DNA of 9,279 bases. Source: Candidatus Apopatosoma intestinale. GTDB taxonomy: Bacteria > Bacillota > Clostridia > Oscillospirales > CAG-272. A program made the translations under genes and the position numbers. Of the stretch, positions 7,120 through 9,279 are shown piece by piece. The DNA is taken from contig JAGHUY010000306.1 of the NCBI GenBank assembly GCA_018064545.1, positions 1 through 9,279 of the forward strand, given 5' to 3'. The first letter of the stretch is position 1. Each line of letters begins with the position of its first letter. The notes below the pieces were generated by a model, which saw only the letters and a list, made by a program, of their open reading frames with translations, did no database searches and had not been told where the DNA came from.

Positions 7120-7124
7120 GGAGG
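7118..7124 (+). promoter_or_regulatory. Strong ribosome binding site of the SDR gene
   Basis: AAGGAGG, 5 bases before ATG 7130, overlaps the TAA stop (7117-7119) of the flavin reductase, which ties the two genes translationally. Confidence 0.8.
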
Positions 7125-7129
7125 CATCT

Positions 7130-7885
7130 ATGGACCAATCCGTTGCCATTGTCACCGGCGCTTCGCGCGGGATCGGTCACGGCATCGCGCTGGCTCTCGC
7201 GCGGGAAGGGATCGCCGTCGTCTGCGCCGACCGCCACACCGATGAAGAAGCGACCTACATGGAAGAAATCCGCGCTCTATCTCCCGCCTCCCTGCACGTC
7301 CGTGCCGATATTGCAAGCGAATCCGACCGGAAGCAACTCGTGGACACGGCGTTTGCCGCGTTCGGAAAAGTGGATTTTCTCGTCAACAACGCGGGCGTCG
7401 CCCCGATCGAACGAAAAGACATTCTCGAAATGAGCGAAGAGAGCATGGATCGGCTTCTCTCCATCAACCTGAAAGGCACGTTCTTCCTCACGCAGTATTG
7501 CGCGAAAGAGATGGTGGCGCACGGATGCGGGCAAGCGGTCGTGAACGTCACCTCCATGTCGGCCTATACGTCCAGCACGAGTCGCGGCGAATACTGCATT
7601 TCCAAGGCGGGTCTTTCCATGGTGACCACACTGTTTGCCGACCGGCTGGCCGAATACGGCATCCGTGTCTATGAAATCCGTCCCGGCATCATCAAGACCG
7701 ATATGACGGAAAAAGTGACCGCCAAATACGACGCGCTGATCGAGGGCGGCCTGCTTCCCATCCGCCGTTGGGGCGAGCCGGACGACATCGCCCGCGCCGT
7801 CGTCGCCATCACAAAGGGCTATCTCCCCTATTCGACCGGCGAAGTCATCAACGTGGACGGGGGCTTCCATATTCAGCGGCTGTGA
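7130..7885 (+). CDS. Classical short-chain dehydrogenase/reductase (FabG-like), substrate unknown
   Basis: This 251-residue protein has the length and motif order of a classical SDR, a cytoplasmic NAD(P)-dependent alcohol/ketone oxidoreductase. The cofactor motif is TGASRGIG at 9-16, NNAG is at 86-89, the active-site Asn is N113, and the catalytic Ser-Tyr-Lys set is S142, Y155 and K159. The RPGIIKTDM segment follows at 184-192 and the NVDGG ending at 241-245. D34 ends the second strand, which usually means NAD(H) preference, unlike the NADPH-dependent FabG of fatty acid synthesis. Automated annotation would probably call it 3-oxoacyl-ACP reductase, but nothing nearby belongs to fatty acid synthesis, so I do not adopt that name. 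It lies 10 bases after the flavin reductase and 36 before the FAD flavoprotein, within the four-gene redox cassette. Confidence 0.9.
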   Translation: MDQSVAIVTGASRGIGHGIALALAREGIAVVCADRHTDEEATYMEEIRALSPASLHVRADIASESDRKQLVDTAFAAFGKVDFLVNNAGVAPIERKDILEMSEESMDRLLSINLKGTFFLTQYCAKEMVAHGCGQAVVNVTSMSAYTSSTSRGEYCISKAGLSMVTTLFADRLAEYGIRVYEIRPGIIKTDMTEKVTAKYDALIEGGLLPIRRWGEPDDIARAVVAITKGYLPYSTGEVINVDGGFHIQRL

Positions 7886-7921
7886 CAGACTTATACAACT
7901 GTATTTTTCGGAGATATACGA

Positions 7922-9279
7922 ATGTATAACAAAAAAGAGCAAGCAAAAATACCGTTTTTTTCTTATGATACCGTCATCGTAGGAACGGGAGCGGCGGGCT
8001 ATGCCGCCGCCGATGCCCTGCGCTCTCTCGGCCGGACGGACTTTGCCATTCTGACAGAGGGGCGTATGATGGGCACATCCCGCAATACGGGATCGGACAA
8101 ACAGACGTACTATAAACTGACGATCGCCGGAGATGAGCCGGACTCCGTCCTCGATATGGCCAAAACCTATTTTGCCTGCGGTTCCATGCACGGCGATATT
8201 GCCCTTACTCAGGCAGTCGGTTCGCTGCGTGCATTTTATCACCTCGTCGAAGCAGGCGTTCCGTTTCCGCAGAACGAGTTCGGAGAATACGTCGGTTACA
8301 AGACCGATCACGACCCGCGAATGCGGGCCACGTCCTGCGGGCCGCTCACGTCAAAATATATGACCGAAGCCTTGGAAAAACGGGCGCTTTCGTCCGGAAC
8401 GCCGCTCTATGACGGAGCCCGCGTCGTTCGGATCTTCAAAAAGGGCGACCGTGTCTGCGGTCTTCTCGCCCTTTCGCCCGCGCTGATTTCGGAAGATAAT
8501 CCGATCGGTGCCGCGCTTTTTGCCGCGGGTCATATCGTATGGGCGACCGGCGGTCCTGCCGCGCTCTATGCGGCTTCCGTCTATCCGGAAAGCCAGACTT
8601 GCGCGCACGGCATGGCGTTCGAGGCCGGTGCCGTCGGCATCAATCTGACCGAATCACAGTACGGGATCGCCTCCACGTCTTTCCGATGGAATCTGTCCGG
8701 CACGTATCAGCAAGTCATACCCCGCTATATCTCCACCGATGCGGACGGAAACGACGAAAAAGAGTTCTTGGATTCCTGTTTTTCTTCGCCGACGGCTCTG
8801 CTCGGCGCGATCTTCCGCAAAGGATACGAATGGCCGTTTGACCCCCGCAAACTCGGAAACGGCGGGTCTTCCACCGTGGACATGGCGATTTTCCGCGAGC
8901 GGCAAAAAGGCCGTCGCGTTTTCCTAGACTTTACAAAAAATCCGGGCGTTGCCGACCAAAGCGGTGCTTTTGATTTCTCGCTTCTGCCGGAGGATGCGCT
9001 TTCCTATCTGCAAAAATCATCCGCACTCCTGCCCACCCCGATCGAACGTCTTCGCAGGATGAATCCCCGCGCGATCGAACTCTATGCCTCGCACGGGATC
9101 GACCTTTCCCGCGAACGGTTAGAGATCGACGTCTGCGCTCAACATAACAACGGAGGGCTGGATGCCGACGTGTGGAGCGAAAGCCCCACGCTTGCCGGAT
9201 TCTTCCCGATCGGCGAATGTGCCGGAACATTCGGTGTCACCCGCCCGGGCGGAAGCGCTCTGAACGCCACGCAGGTCGG
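7922..9279 (+). CDS. Fumarate-reductase-like FAD flavoprotein (3' partial)
   Basis: The frame is open from ATG 7922 to the window edge, giving 452 residues without a stop; the C-terminus is missing. It belongs to the FAD_binding_2 / fumarate reductase flavoprotein superfamily. The ADP-binding motif is VIVGTGAAG at 18-26, then GSDKQTYYKL, where the family places flavin and covering-loop contacts, and a WATGG segment typical of the second FAD contact. Near the end, QHNNGGLDAD has H408 and TRPGGSAL has R441; they align with the substrate-binding His and the proton-channel-side Arg of the fumarate reductase group. The N-terminus (MYNKKEQAKIPFFSYD) is not a signal peptide, and no FMN-binding or heme domain precedes the FAD domain, so it is probably soluble and cytoplasmic. 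The binding site CGGAG is at 7909-7913. Likely roles are reduction of an activated C=C bond or the reverse desaturation; the substrate is unknown. Confidence 0.85.
   Translation, partial: MYNKKEQAKIPFFSYDTVIVGTGAAGYAAADALRSLGRTDFAILTEGRMMGTSRNTGSDKQTYYKLTIAGDEPDSVLDMAKTYFACGSMHGDIALTQAVGSLRAFYHLVEAGVPFPQNEFGEYVGYKTDHDPRMRATSCGPLTSKYMTEALEKRALSSGTPLYDGARVVRIFKKGDRVCGLLALSPALISEDNPIGAALFAAGHIVWATGGPAALYAASVYPESQTCAHGMAFEAGAVGINLTESQYGIASTSFRWNLSGTYQQVIPRYISTDADGNDEKEFLDSCFSSPTALLGAIFRKGYEWPFDPRKLGNGGSSTVDMAIFRERQKGRRVFLDFTKNPGVADQSGAFDFSLLPEDALSYLQKSSALLPTPIERLRRMNPRAIELYASHGIDLSRERLEIDVCAQHNNGGLDADVWSESPTLAGFFPIGECAGTFGVTRPGGSALNATQV

Larger units (their letters stand above)
1082..9279 (+). 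other. Predicted transcription unit: aroQB-aroC-aroA plus four redox genes
   Basis: Seven genes follow one promoter on one strand. Junctions are: 4-base overlap, 4-base overlap, 4-base gap, 23-base gap, 10-base gap and 36-base gap. I see no hairpin with a T tract in any gap and no good internal promoter. Three of the junctions also place the ribosome binding site within or across the previous gene's end. The unit may continue past the window edge. Co-transcription is inferred from spacing only. Confidence 0.72.

Noticed and set aside
7130..7885. SDR as the missing shikimate or quinate dehydrogenase
   Set aside because: It has the classical SDR Ser-Tyr-Lys set and fold. Shikimate dehydrogenase AroE belongs to a different family with its own Lys-Asp active site. 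Nothing in the sequence supports the role.
7886..7921. Palindrome ATACAACTGTAT followed by five T as a terminator between the SDR and the FAD flavoprotein
   Set aside because: The stem is at most five A/T-rich pairs around a 2-base loop, too weak and too tight to terminate. No good -35/-10 pair is found there either.
5782..9279. OYE-type protein and FAD flavoprotein as a split FadH/BaiCD enzyme
   Set aside because: The missing FadH domain is of the disulfide-reductase type with FAD and NAD(P) sites, whereas the downstream flavoprotein is of the fumarate reductase type. They are not simply the two halves of one enzyme.
1..9279. Mobile element, phage, CRISPR or defence system
   Set aside because: No transposase, integrase, terminal repeats, regular direct repeats or nuclease/helicase genes are present; all frames are accounted for by metabolic enzymes.

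Overview
The window reads as a stretch of a Bacillota (Clostridia-type) chromosome. Coding DNA is GC-rich with C/G-ending codons, all genes lie on the + strand, ribosome binding sites are of the AGGAGG type, and the only AT-rich patch is the single real intergenic gap. The thymidine kinase, the short AroC and the glycan phosphorylase tail all look like those of anaerobic gut Clostridia. The exact genus cannot be read from the sequence. I see no rRNA, tRNA, insertion sequence, CRISPR array, phage gene or attachment site.

Layout. (1) Positions 2-412 hold the C-terminus of a GH94-like glycan phosphorylase, followed 15 bases later by tdk, thymidine kinase (428-1012). (2) The gap 1013-1142 carries a Rho-independent terminator for tdk and then a near-consensus sigma-A promoter (TTGACT, 17 bases, TACAAT). 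(3) That promoter drives a shikimate-pathway block: a fused chorismate mutase / 3-dehydroquinate synthase, then aroC, then aroA, joined by two ATGA stop/start overlaps. (4) With no visible terminator the same transcript appears to continue into four redox enzymes: a D-2-hydroxyacid dehydrogenase, an Old Yellow Enzyme-type flavin reductase with a four-cysteine iron-sulfur motif, a classical short-chain dehydrogenase, and a fumarate-reductase-like FAD flavoprotein cut by the window's right edge.

How the genes work together. AroB makes 3-dehydroquinate, AroA makes EPSP, AroC makes chorismate, and the chorismate mutase domain on AroB turns chorismate into prephenate, so the block is aimed at phenylalanine/tyrosine precursors. 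Other shikimate steps (DAHP synthase, dehydroquinase, shikimate dehydrogenase and kinase) are not in the window. The four redox genes are recognisable by family but not by substrate. Two readings are open: they use a product of the aromatic branch (for example arylpyruvate to aryl-lactate and reduction of an aryl-acrylate), or they are an unrelated catabolic cassette that has come to sit behind aroA.

The most unusual points are the chorismate mutase-DHQ synthase fusion, the coupling of an aro operon to an uncharacterised redox cassette, and the unusual cysteine spacing and missing C-terminal domain of the OYE-type reductase.
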